Of a DNA stretch of 27,091 bases, positions 16,204-23,414 are shown piece by piece. Each line of letters opens with the position of its first letter. The first letter of the stretch is position 1. Made by a program: the position numbers and the translations under genes. The stretch is taken from NCBI GenBank assembly GCA_947095985.1, contig CAMUPZ010000008.1, forward strand, positions 1 to 27,091. The letters are read 5' to 3'. A model generated the notes under the pieces. That model had not been told where the DNA came from. It ran no database searches and saw nothing but the letters and a program-made list of their open reading frames with translations. This stretch comes from an uncultured Candidatus Saccharibacteria bacterium (GTDB lineage: Bacteria > Patescibacteriota > Saccharimonadia > Saccharimonadales > Saccharimonadaceae).

Positions 16204-16920
16204 TTATTTAACGCCGCCAGCCTTCAGGATTGCCCTTAAGCCACTCTCGCCACCGGCGAAACCGCTGGTTTGGTAGTCGTTAATGACCATATACGGCAAG
16301 CCATTCACGCCAAGAGAAAGAGCCTTTTGAGTATTGTCGTCAATCTCTTTTTGGTGCGGCTTTTTAGTCATGCAGTCAGAGAATTTACTCTCATCTAAAC
16401 CAATATTTTTAGCAGAAGTAAGGAAGTATTCTAGTGGTAGTGTTGGAATTTTTTGTGGTACAGCAACGTTTTTCACGCCGATTCCTTTGTCAAAATAATC
16501 ACGCTTAATGCGCGGCACGATGTCGTGCGTATATTGCCAATATTTGTCTTGGTCGGCGGCACAAAATGCTGCGTGAGCGCCAGTTTCTGTATTGTTAGTA
16601 ACTTCCTTTAAGAGGGTAACTACGCGGTGTTCGTAGCGAACCTTGCCTGATTTAATGTACTCATTTTTGAAGAAATCGGCGTTGGTGGCTGCTTCAACTT
16701 CGGCGCAGAATGAGCAGAAATAGTCAGTGTAGTCGACAAATACGTTCTTCGCGTCAGCAGAGCCTTGTGACATTTTTTCATTCCATGCTTTGCCGTCGCC
16801 AATGTGACGATTCGGCGGGCGATTGACAATTCCATAAATAAACAAAGCTACAATTCCCACGATTACAATTCCCGAAAGAACCCAAATAAGTGCTATGCCT
16901 GATGATTTTTGTCGATTCAT
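16204..16920 (-). CDS. Membrane-anchored DsbA-like thiol oxidoreductase (CSFC)
   Basis: This 238-residue protein has one N-terminal membrane helix (about 9-31) and then a DsbA/Com1-type thioredoxin domain. The active site is C69-S-F-C72 in VDYTDYFCSFCAEV, and the cis-Pro loop is NGLPYMVIN near the C-terminus. A helical insertion between them (FCAADQDKYWQY...) is typical of DsbA-like proteins. It probably forms disulfide bonds in exported proteins. AGGAGA precedes the start, which overlaps the stop of the membrane-protein gene as ATGA. The gene is the last of a coupled three-gene operon and ends 6 bases from the convergent thioredoxin-like gene. Confidence 0.9.
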   Translation of the reverse strand: MNRQKSSGIALIWVLSGIVIVGIVALFIYGIVNRPPNRHIGDGKAWNEKMSQGSADAKNVFVDYTDYFCSFCAEVEAATNADFFKNEYIKSGKVRYEHRVVTLLKEVTNNTETGAHAAFCAADQDKYWQYTHDIVPRIKRDYFDKGIGVKNVAVPQKIPTLPLEYFLTSAKNIGLDESKFSDCMTKKPHQKEIDDNTQKALSLGVNGLPYMVINDYQTSGFAGGESGLRAILKAGGVK

Positions 16921-17519
16921 ATTTTCTCCTGTTTAGATAATTCTGTGTACATAAAAATAATTTGACCTGATTTATATAGCGAGAATAAACTGAGCAGTAA
17001 AGCTAATAAAAGGACTATTATGCTGGCGATATTTGCAGCGGTGGCGGCGGCAGCCCCCGAGAAAAATAGGGTTACAATTGGCAAGATTAGTGATGTTCCG
17101 CAAGGAACGCAGCCGAGTCCAATTGTTGCGGCAATTGATGCGATTCCGCTTAGCCCGACTTGTCGAGATACAGTTTTTTCATTGTCGCGATTATTCTTTG
17201 CTGTAAAAATTACAGCGGCGATCGATACACCTTGAAGAATTGACACTACCATAAGCAGTGCGCCATTTAGTGAAGTGAAACTTTGTTTGAAGATGTCTAT
17301 AATCATCAAACCGAGCAGTGCGATTTTATAGAGGATTGGTAAACGCGACATCATTAGTGGTCCGTAAAAATTGGCGTTGATTGCGAAATAAATTATCACG
17401 GCGAAGGCGACGGTCGCGACAATTGTTATTAGGAAATATTTCGGTAAACCAAGCATTCTGCCGACTCCTAAAAGCGCTGATTTGATGGTTAGTTTGTAGT
17501 GCTTATCGTTGTAATTCAT
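16917..17519 (-). CDS. Polytopic membrane protein with an intramembrane CVPC motif
   Basis: The 200-residue protein appears to have five or so membrane helices. Its most striking part is GLGCVPCGTSLILP, with C137-x2-C140 at the border of a hydrophobic segment followed by small residues (SGAAAATAANIAS). Genes overlap by ATGA on both sides: the methyltransferase upstream and the DsbA-like oxidoreductase downstream. A CxxC in a membrane protein tightly coupled to a DsbA-like protein suggests that it re-oxidises or reduces that partner, in the manner of DsbB, VKOR or CcdA. The sequence does not look like any of these three, so that role is only an inference from context. Confidence 0.65.
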   Translation of the reverse strand: MNYNDKHYKLTIKSALLGVGRMLGLPKYFLITIVATVAFAVIIYFAINANFYGPLMMSRLPILYKIALLGLMIIDIFKQSFTSLNGALLMVVSILQGVSIAAVIFTAKNNRDNEKTVSRQVGLSGIASIAATIGLGCVPCGTSLILPIVTLFFSGAAAATAANIASIIVLLLALLLSLFSLYKSGQIIFMYTELSKQEKI

Positions 17520-18403
17520 TGTGGTAGTTGTGCTATAAAGTTTGCTGGTATGTTATTTACGATATCTTTTTTTAGTTCGTAAATAACCTTTGTTGGCCAT
17601 GGAATATTATCGATTTTGAAGTATTTTTGTAAATGTGGCAAATAGGTTTCATCGAATTCATTCTGCGACTGTGTTATTTTGTAACCGTGTGGCGCGCAAA
17701 TCCATTTGTGAATAAGGTGGTCCACGATAACGTACGATTCTTTTGATTCGCGTTCAAGTGAATCTAATCCCCAAACCGCGTGAAACATGATTTCATAAAT
17801 AGTTTGGCTATTTGCCTTGTAGATGTACGGAACGATAGGATTATCATTGTCGTCGCAAACGATAGTAGGTATGCTAATCACTGAATTTTTAACAAGCGCT
17901 TTGATCCATGTGTAAACTTCATCGTTGACATCTTCGGATGCTACTTCTATAGACATGACTAGGCTTGACGTCTCGCCGGGACCCCAATCACGGATTATAA
18001 TGGTGCCGTCGGGTTTGAGTGCTCTATCTAGCATTGCGAGCGTTTTAGTGCGCTCAGGTCGAGATAGATAGCTCATCAATTCGTGAAATACACTCGACAT
18101 GTAGATAATGTCGAATTCATCTTCGGCGTTTTCAAGTTGTTCTTTAGTAATAAAATCAATGTTATTTTCTTGAAGTTGAGATTGAACAATTTGTGAAACA
18201 TCATAGGCTACGTAGTGAGTTCCTGCTTGCGTCACTTGTTTGATGAATTCTGGCGAGAAACCAGAACCGAAATCAAGCAATTTGACGTTTTCACCAAGGT
18301 GTTTTTCGATGGCTCCGAATTTGGACGACACTGTTTGGCTCATCCGCTCTTGATAGGTTTTGTTGGTATGATTTTCCAAGTGCTCGCTGCGAATTTGGTT
18401 CAT
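17516..18403 (-). CDS. SAM-dependent class I methyltransferase, substrate unknown
   Basis: Motif I of the Rossmann methyltransferase fold is clear (LLDFGSGFSPEF, about residues 42-53 of the 295-residue product). Later come the acidic motif II region (HYVAYDVSQ), an FDIIYMSSVFHELM segment matching motif IV, and LKPDGTIIIRDWGP matching motif VI. The last 130 residues are a specific extension with many aromatic residues. The start at 18403 is preferred to an ATG at 18454, which lies inside clpB. A TATAAT box on this strand ends 6 bases before 18403, predicting a leaderless mRNA. The gene is the first of an operon with the CVPC protein and the DsbA-like protein. A small molecule or protein could be the substrate. 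Confidence 0.75.
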   Translation of the reverse strand: MNQIRSEHLENHTNKTYQERMSQTVSSKFGAIEKHLGENVKLLDFGSGFSPEFIKQVTQAGTHYVAYDVSQIVQSQLQENNIDFITKEQLENAEDEFDIIYMSSVFHELMSYLSRPERTKTLAMLDRALKPDGTIIIRDWGPGETSSLVMSIEVASEDVNDEVYTWIKALVKNSVISIPTIVCDDNDNPIVPYIYKANSQTIYEIMFHAVWGLDSLERESKESYVIVDHLIHKWICAPHGYKITQSQNEFDETYLPHLQKYFKIDNIPWPTKVIYELKKDIVNNIPANFIAQLPQ

Positions 18404-18409
18404 ATATCT

Positions 18410-18415
18410 ATTATA
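18410..18415 (-). promoter_or_regulatory. -10 box of the methyltransferase operon, containing the clpB stop codon
   Basis: TATAAT on the minus strand occupies 18415 to 18410. The clpB stop codon TAA (18413-18411) lies inside it. Six bases then separate it from the ATG at 18403, so +1 would be the A of the start codon. Confidence 0.55.
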
Positions 18416-20555
18416 CGATATTCGTGAAGGCAATTCGATCATCCACGGCAGCAACTTTTACTGTATCTCCGTCGTGAATTCGCCCGTCGATCAGTTCGAG
18501 TGCCAAAGGATCAAGCACTCGTTTTTGCACCAAGCGCTTCAGCGGCCGGGCGCCAAAGGCCGGGTCGTAGCCATCGCGGGCCAGCATGTCGCGGACGCTA
18601 TTGTCAAAATTCAGCGTTATGTCGCGACTATCCTTAACTTGGTGGAGAACTTTTTCTAATTGCACATCAACAATTGCACGCATCGATTCAGGATGAATTC
18701 GGTCAAAAATCACAATGTCGTCAATTCGGTTTAAGAATTCTGGGCGGAAATGACCACGAAGCGTTTCTAAAATTTGATTGTCAAGAGAGCTAATGTCGTC
18801 GCCCGTGTAGTCCATAATCATTTGCGATCCGACGTTGCTGGTCATGATGATTACCGTGTTAGAAAAATCGACTGTTCGCCCCTGGCCATCGGTCAGGCGG
18901 CCATCGTCGAGCACCTGCAGGAGCACGTTGAAGACGTCGGCATGTGCCTTTTCGATTTCGTCAAACAATACCACGCTGTAGGGGCGTCGGCGCACTGCTT
19001 CGGTGAGTTGCCCGCCTTGGTCGTAGCCGACATAACCTGGCGGCGAACCAATCAGGCGGGCTACGGCGTGGCGCTCCATGTATTCACTCATATCGATACG
19101 GATCATGGCGTGTTCGTCGTCGAATAATTCGCGGCACAGGCTGCGGGCTACCTCTGTTTTGCCTACACCGGTGGGACCGAGGAAGAGGAAGGAACCGATT
19201 GGCCGGTTGGTATCACTGAGGCCAGCACGCGAACGGCGAATAGCACTGGCCACGGCGGCGATGGCCTTGTCTTGACCAATTACTTGCGTGCTAATATGTT
19301 CCTCTAATTTGGCTAGTTTGCTGGATTCGGTCTCGATCAGCCGCTCCACCGGGATGCCCGTCCAGCGCGCCACCACACTGGCGATGTCGTCAGGCGTGAC
19401 TTCTTCGCGCAGCAGGCGGTCAGCCGGCGGGATAGCCGCCAGTTCCTGGCGAGCGCTAGCCAGCTTTTTCTCCAGTTCTGGCAAGTCGCCGTATTTGATG
19501 CGGCTAGCGGTGGCCAGATCGGCGTCGCGCTCAGCAATTTCCAGTTGCGAGCGCAGGCTGTCCATTTTTTCGGTAGCGGTGTTAACAGTCTGGAGGATAT
19601 CCTTTTCGTGCTGCCATTTGTTGTCAATCACCTCGGATTGAGCCCGAAGGTCGGCGATTTGCTGCTTAATCTCCTCTTTTCGAGCCTTGGCGTGGTCGGA
19701 TTTGTCTTTTTTTAGCGCGGCTTCTTCAATCTCCAGTTGCAAGCGGCGGTTATTCAGCCGATCGAGGGCAATTGGCACGCTCTCCAGCTGCATCTTCAGA
19801 GCGCTGGTGGCTTCATCCAGGAGGTCAACGGCCTTGTCAGGTAAAAAGCGATCAGGTAGATAGCGAGTGGACAGCCGCGCCGCCGCCACGATGGCATCGT
19901 CAGAGATTTTAACGCCGTGATGCACCTCGTATTTTTCTTTCAAGCCGCGCAAAATCGCCACGGTGTCGTCAAAACTTGGCTCGCCGACATAGACCGGCTG
20001 GAAGCGCCGCTCCAGGGCCGCGTCTTTCTCAACATGCTGGCGATATTCCGCCAACGTCGTCGCACCAATCATGTGTAGTTTACCGCGTGCCAGGGCGGGC
20101 TTGAGCATATTGCCGGCGTCCATGCTACCTTCGGTTTTGCCGGCGCCGACCATGGTGTGAATTTCATCAACGAACAAAATAATTTCGCCGGCGGCCTCCT
20201 CAACTTCTTTCAAAATTGCTTTGAGGCGCTCTTCAAATTGGCCGCGAAAGCTAGCACCGGCCAGTAAACTGGAAATTTCCAAGGAAATCAGCCGCTTGTC
20301 CTTGAGTGACGCCGGTACGTTACCCTTGACGATGCGCTGTGCTAGGGCCTCGACGATGGCGGTTTTACCGACGCCTGGTTCGCCAATGAGCACTGGGTTA
20401 TTTTTGGTGCGCCGGCTGAGGATTTGCATGGTGCGGCGAATTTCCTCGTCACGCCCGATCACCGGATCAAGTTTATTTTCCTTGGCGAGCGCCGTGATAT
20501 CGGTGCCGAATTTTTCCAGTGGCTGCTCAAGCTCTTCTTGCATATTTGGTGGCAT
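18411..20555 (-). CDS. clpB: ClpB-type disaggregase lacking the N-terminal domain
   Basis: This 714-residue AAA+ protein starts almost directly with the first ATPase domain: NKLDPVIGRDEEI at 27-39 and Walker A GEPGVGKT at 58-65. A middle domain of roughly 110 residues follows, rich in Lys/Glu and coiled-coil in character, then a second ATPase domain with GPTGVGKT near 455 and FRPEFLNRIDDIVIF. The Clp N-domain of about 145 residues is absent, like the short ClpB-80 form of Escherichia coli. No IGF/IGL ClpP-binding loop precedes FRPEFLNR. Together with the full middle domain this points to ClpB (disaggregation with DnaK), not ClpA/ClpC. AGGAGG at 20560-20565 precedes the ATG. A CIRCE operator overlaps its promoter. 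Confidence 0.93.
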   Translation of the reverse strand: MPPNMQEELEQPLEKFGTDITALAKENKLDPVIGRDEEIRRTMQILSRRTKNNPVLIGEPGVGKTAIVEALAQRIVKGNVPASLKDKRLISLEISSLLAGASFRGQFEERLKAILKEVEEAAGEIILFVDEIHTMVGAGKTEGSMDAGNMLKPALARGKLHMIGATTLAEYRQHVEKDAALERRFQPVYVGEPSFDDTVAILRGLKEKYEVHHGVKISDDAIVAAARLSTRYLPDRFLPDKAVDLLDEATSALKMQLESVPIALDRLNNRRLQLEIEEAALKKDKSDHAKARKEEIKQQIADLRAQSEVIDNKWQHEKDILQTVNTATEKMDSLRSQLEIAERDADLATASRIKYGDLPELEKKLASARQELAAIPPADRLLREEVTPDDIASVVARWTGIPVERLIETESSKLAKLEEHISTQVIGQDKAIAAVASAIRRSRAGLSDTNRPIGSFLFLGPTGVGKTEVARSLCRELFDDEHAMIRIDMSEYMERHAVARLIGSPPGYVGYDQGGQLTEAVRRRPYSVVLFDEIEKAHADVFNVLLQVLDDGRLTDGQGRTVDFSNTVIIMTSNVGSQMIMDYTGDDISSLDNQILETLRGHFRPEFLNRIDDIVIFDRIHPESMRAIVDVQLEKVLHQVKDSRDITLNFDNSVRDMLARDGYDPAFGARPLKRLVQKRVLDPLALELIDGRIHDGDTVKVAAVDDRIAFTNIV

Positions 20556-20637
20556 AGGTCCTCCTTTTTCTTTGGCTGTTCATTGCCTAAATTATTACGC
20601 CACGACGAGAATCAGAGCGGGGATAATTGATATAAGT

Positions 20638-20666
20638 ATCATAACAAATTGGCACTCTCAGTGCAA
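20638..20666 (-). promoter_or_regulatory. clpB promoter
   Basis: On the minus strand TTGCAC (20666-20661), 17 bases, then TATGAT (20643-20638) form a good vegetative promoter. TG one base upstream of TATGAT makes it an extended -10. The start of transcription would be near 20631, giving a leader of about 75 bases that ends with AGGAGG. The -35 box lies in the spacer of the CIRCE element, so repressor binding would block polymerase. Confidence 0.65.
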
Positions 20667-20675
20667 GAGTGCTAA
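20649..20675 (-). promoter_or_regulatory. CIRCE operator (HrcA-binding site)
   Basis: The minus strand reads TTAGCACTC, 9 bases, GAGTGCCAA. The consensus CIRCE is TTAGCACTC-N9-GAGTGCTAA, so there is a single mismatch, in the second half. It overlaps the -35 box and spacer of the clpB promoter, which fits repression by HrcA that is lifted on heat shock. hrcA itself is not in the window. Confidence 0.92.
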
Positions 20676-20700
20676 ATGGAAAAACTTTCCGATTGAAATA

Positions 20701-20731
20701 TTGTATCTGATATAATAATGATTATAATCAT
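20701..20731 (+). promoter_or_regulatory. galE promoter region
   Basis: Two -10 boxes are visible: the extended form TGATATAAT (20708-20716) and TATAAT at 20723-20728 with TTGTAT 16 bases upstream (20701-20706). The second lies in the perfect 14-bp palindrome ATGATTATAATCAT (20718-20731), which could also be an operator. The ribosome-binding site AAAGGG (20735-20740) follows. Confidence 0.5.
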
Positions 20732-20748
20732 AGCGAAAGGGATACTTC

Positions 20749-21800
20749 ATGAATATTCTCGTTACTGGCGGCGCTGGCTATATCGGCAGCCATACTATCA
20801 TCGAACTATTGGCGTCAGGTCATGGCGTAGTGGTAGTCGATAATTTGTCGAATTCATCTGTTGAAGGTTTGCGCCGAGTTGAGGAAATTACCGGCCAAGC
20901 GGTGCCGTTTTATGAGTTTGATCTCTGTGATCGGACGCGGCTGGTGGAATTATTTAAGTCTGAGGCAATTGATGCGGCGATTCATTTTGCGGGCCTGAAA
21001 GCTGTCGGTGAGTCGGTGGAAAAGGCGCTGCTGTATTATCAGAACAATTTGGAAAGTACCTTGACACTGCTGGATGTCATGCAGGAATTTGACGTGAAAA
21101 AGCTGGTCTTTTCTAGCTCGGCAACGGTGTACGGTGACCCGGCGCGGCTGCCGATTACCGAGGACATGCCGCTGTCGGCGACTAATCCGTATGGACAAAC
21201 CAAGCTGATGATTGAGCAAATTCTGCGCGACGTGGCGGCGACCAAGCAGGGCTGGCAATTTACCTCGCTACGCTACTTCAATCCCGTTGGCGCCCATCCG
21301 AGCGGCCGTATCGGTGAAGATCCGTCGGGCATTCCGAATAATTTGCTGCCGTTCGTATCGCAGGTGGCAGTCGGCAAGCGCGACCATTTGAGTGTGTTTG
21401 GCGACGATTATGACACACCGGACGGCACGGGCGTGCGCGATTATATTCACGTGGTTGATTTGGCACGGGCGTGCGCGATTATATTCACGTGGTTGATTTG
21501 GCACGGGCGCATGTGGCGGCGCTGGAACATTTGGGCGAGCCGGATGAATATAAGGTGTATAACATCGGTACTGGCCGCGGGACGTCGGTGTTGGAGTTGG
21601 TGAAAGCGTTTGAAAAAGCGTCGGACCGGGACGTTCCGTATCAAATCACGCCGCGCCGGCCTGGCGACATCGCCGCGTGTTATGCTGACCCAAGTTTGGC
21701 AGAGGCAGAACTGGGCTGGCGAGCGGAATTGACCATTGAGGATGCCTGCCGCGATGCTTGGAATTGGCAGAGCAACAACCCGAGCGGCTACAATAGCTAA
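20749..21800 (+). pseudogene. galE: UDP-glucose 4-epimerase galE, frameshifted by a 38-bp tandem duplication
   Basis: GalE interconverts UDP-glucose and UDP-galactose (or the N-acetyl forms) for surface glycans. The first 241 codons are normal: NAD motif TGGAGYIG (6-13), SSSATVYG (122-129) and catalytic Y148xxxK152. Then a 38-base tandem repeat moves the frame by two bases; translation continues out of frame and stops at 21603. The true C-terminal part (HVAALEHLGEPDEYKVYNIG...) is open in another frame to a TAA at 21800, and could start only at a GTG at 21471 without a ribosome-binding site. Removing one repeat unit gives 1014 bases, or 337 residues, the normal GalE length. As sequenced the gene cannot make full-length epimerase unless slippage removes a unit. 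No other inactivating change is visible, so the event is recent or is an assembly error. Confidence 0.92.
21424..21509 (+). repeat. Tandem duplication of 38 bp within galE
   Basis: Two identical 38-base units occupy 21426-21463 and 21464-21501. The 10-base word GGCACGGGCG stands at 21424, 21462 and 21500, so the ancestral single copy was already flanked by this direct repeat. That arrangement explains the duplication by slippage and allows its reversal. Confidence 0.97.
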
Positions 21801-23362
21801 TTGCCGGCTTTAGTAAAAATCTTCTTTTCGTAATAATCTGAACGCTTGGCGATTTCGGCGTTCAGATTTTCAATTCCACCGTATTGCTCGGCCAGAGTTT
21901 CTTTACTAGAGAATAAATTTGTGCCCAGTCCCAATCGTTCGCCATCAACTTTCACGCCTAGCGCTGCCAAGGTCGATGGATACATATCGAAGGTCGTAAA
22001 GCGGCGGTTTTTTGTACGATCGGTGGTAATGGCCGGATTGATAAACGCATTATAAATTGTTCGCTGATAATTGGTGCCGGCGGTTTTTTCGTCGTAGTAC
22101 GATGTTTGCATACCCAGGTGGTCGCCGGAAATTATAATCGTGGTATTTTTATAAAATGGCTGAGATTGTACCCATTTGACGAATTCCGCCACTTGTTTGG
22201 ACGAGCAGGCGTGGACGTTATCGTACTGATTGGCGAATGTTTTAGCGCACGTTTCATCCAGATAACCGTCAGTAAAATGAGTATCAGCAGTCAACATTTG
22301 TAAGTTAAATGGTTTATCTGACGAAGCCAGACGCAAGGCTTCTTCGCGGGCAAACTGGAACAGTTTTTTATCTTCATAACCCCACCAAGCCTTATAATCC
22401 TCGGCAATTTGACCATGCTGTTTGGCGTAATTGTAATCCTGAATAGTAAAATTACCGTGTTGTGTGAGTAGTTTATCGCGTCCGCCGAAACTTGCCTCAG
22501 ATCCCATAATAAATGTTTGATTATAGCCTTGTTTTTGGAGGATCTCGCCTAGGCTATAGGCGCCCGGCAGAAACTTCTTAAACTCACCTAGCGAGTTATG
22601 GTCGCGTCCGCCAACCAAGTTTTCTTTCAGTGGTACGCCAGCAGATTGTGCAGCCATTCCTGCCACAGTCCAGCCAGTGTTTGTTGCTGGTAAAGCGCCG
22701 CCTATGCCAGAAGCCTTATTTGAAAAGGAGGTATTTTTCAGAGCTAATTCTTCTAGCTCCGGAATAACAGAGACGTCAGCGCTGCCGCCGTTGGCTTTTG
22801 AGGCTAGGGTATTTTCCATCGACTCTAGATAGATATATATCAAATTGCGTTTTTTATCGGGAAAGGTTAATTTGGCGGTTTTTGGGTTAACATAATTTTC
22901 TTCGTATAGTTTGGTTGATTGAGTTAGAGCGTAAATATAGCCAGGAATACCGAAGCTTTGAATGAGTAGTGTGAATGATATTAAAAACATAGTTAGTGAA
23001 TAAATTAAAGCGTATTTTAATCTCAAAAATGGCAGGATGATTTTTCTTGATAATTTAATTTTATCAAGGCAAAATGTAATTCCATGATTAAGGTAGGTAA
23101 CGGCTTTTTTTGAAACTGGTATGAGAAGTATGCCAAATAGTAAGAAAACTAGAGGTAGGTTTTGGAGGACGGCCGACCATAAATTGTCAGATTTGCCACC
23201 AGATAGTCCGTTGACAAAATAGAAAATTATCTCATCAATCTGCGAGTCTTTAAAGACAACCGATTTATAACGTGCCGCAATTAAGAAGAATGCTGCTAAA
23301 AAGAGTAAGGTAATTGATATCAATTTCGCCCAGAAGCTCTTGGTAAATTTAATTCTTTTCAC
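21797..23362 (-). CDS. OpgB/LtaS-like membrane phosphoglycerol transferase (sulfatase fold)
   Basis: The 521-residue protein has about four membrane helices in its first 145 residues (clear ones near 13-30, 66-82 and 116-136). An external alkaline phosphatase/sulfatase-type domain follows. IYIYLESMENT (176-185) supplies the first metal Glu, TNTGWTVAGMAAQSAGVP (227-244) the catalytic Thr region, and IISGDHLG the C-terminal metal Asp-His. The WTVAGM form is closer to OpgB (MdoB) than to classic LtaS. The family transfers phosphoglycerol from phosphatidylglycerol to glycans or to a growing teichoic acid chain. The start is a GTG at 23362, with extended -10 TGATATAAT on this strand ending 6 bases before it. 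The stop overlaps that of galE in CTAA. Confidence 0.88.
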   Translation of the reverse strand: MKRIKFTKSFWAKLISITLLFLAAFFLIAARYKSVVFKDSQIDEIIFYFVNGLSGGKSDNLWSAVLQNLPLVFLLFGILLIPVSKKAVTYLNHGITFCLDKIKLSRKIILPFLRLKYALIYSLTMFLISFTLLIQSFGIPGYIYALTQSTKLYEENYVNPKTAKLTFPDKKRNLIYIYLESMENTLASKANGGSADVSVIPELEELALKNTSFSNKASGIGGALPATNTGWTVAGMAAQSAGVPLKENLVGGRDHNSLGEFKKFLPGAYSLGEILQKQGYNQTFIMGSEASFGGRDKLLTQHGNFTIQDYNYAKQHGQIAEDYKAWWGYEDKKLFQFAREEALRLASSDKPFNLQMLTADTHFTDGYLDETCAKTFANQYDNVHACSSKQVAEFVKWVQSQPFYKNTTIIISGDHLGMQTSYYDEKTAGTNYQRTIYNAFINPAITTDRTKNRRFTTFDMYPSTLAALGVKVDGERLGLGTNLFSSKETLAEQYGGIENLNAEIAKRSDYYEKKIFTKAGN

Positions 23363-23368
23363 TGCTAC

Positions 23369-23377
23369 ATTATATCA
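23369..23377 (-). promoter_or_regulatory. Extended -10 promoter of the phosphoglycerol transferase gene
   Basis: TGATATAAT on the minus strand ends 6 bases before the GTG at 23362, so +1 would be the G of the start codon. No ribosome-binding site is present. It is identical to the hsdM -10 element. Confidence 0.5.
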
Positions 23378-23402
23378 CTTACGTTTTTTAGGGAGAAAGG
23401 GT

Positions 23403-23408
23403 TATAAT
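23403..23408 (+). promoter_or_regulatory. -10 box of the amino-acid importer operon
   Basis: TATAAT ends 6 bases before the ATG at 23415. A purine run, GGGAGAAAGGG (23391-23401), lies further upstream, too far for good ribosome binding and partly ahead of the predicted transcript. The 52-base gap thus holds two divergent promoters back to back. Confidence 0.5.
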
Positions 23409-23414
23409 AAAAGC

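Noticed and set aside
18404..18454. Upstream ATG for the methyltransferase
   Set aside because: It would place 17 codons inside clpB; the ATG at 18403 fits the -10 box and begins the conserved protein.
21471..21800. Independent small gene downstream of galE
   Set aside because: Its product is the C-terminal third of GalE displaced by the 38-bp duplication, and its GTG start has no ribosome-binding site.
23340..23414. Upstream ATG for the amino-acid binding protein
   Set aside because: It overlaps the divergent gene and would add 25 residues ahead of the membrane anchor.
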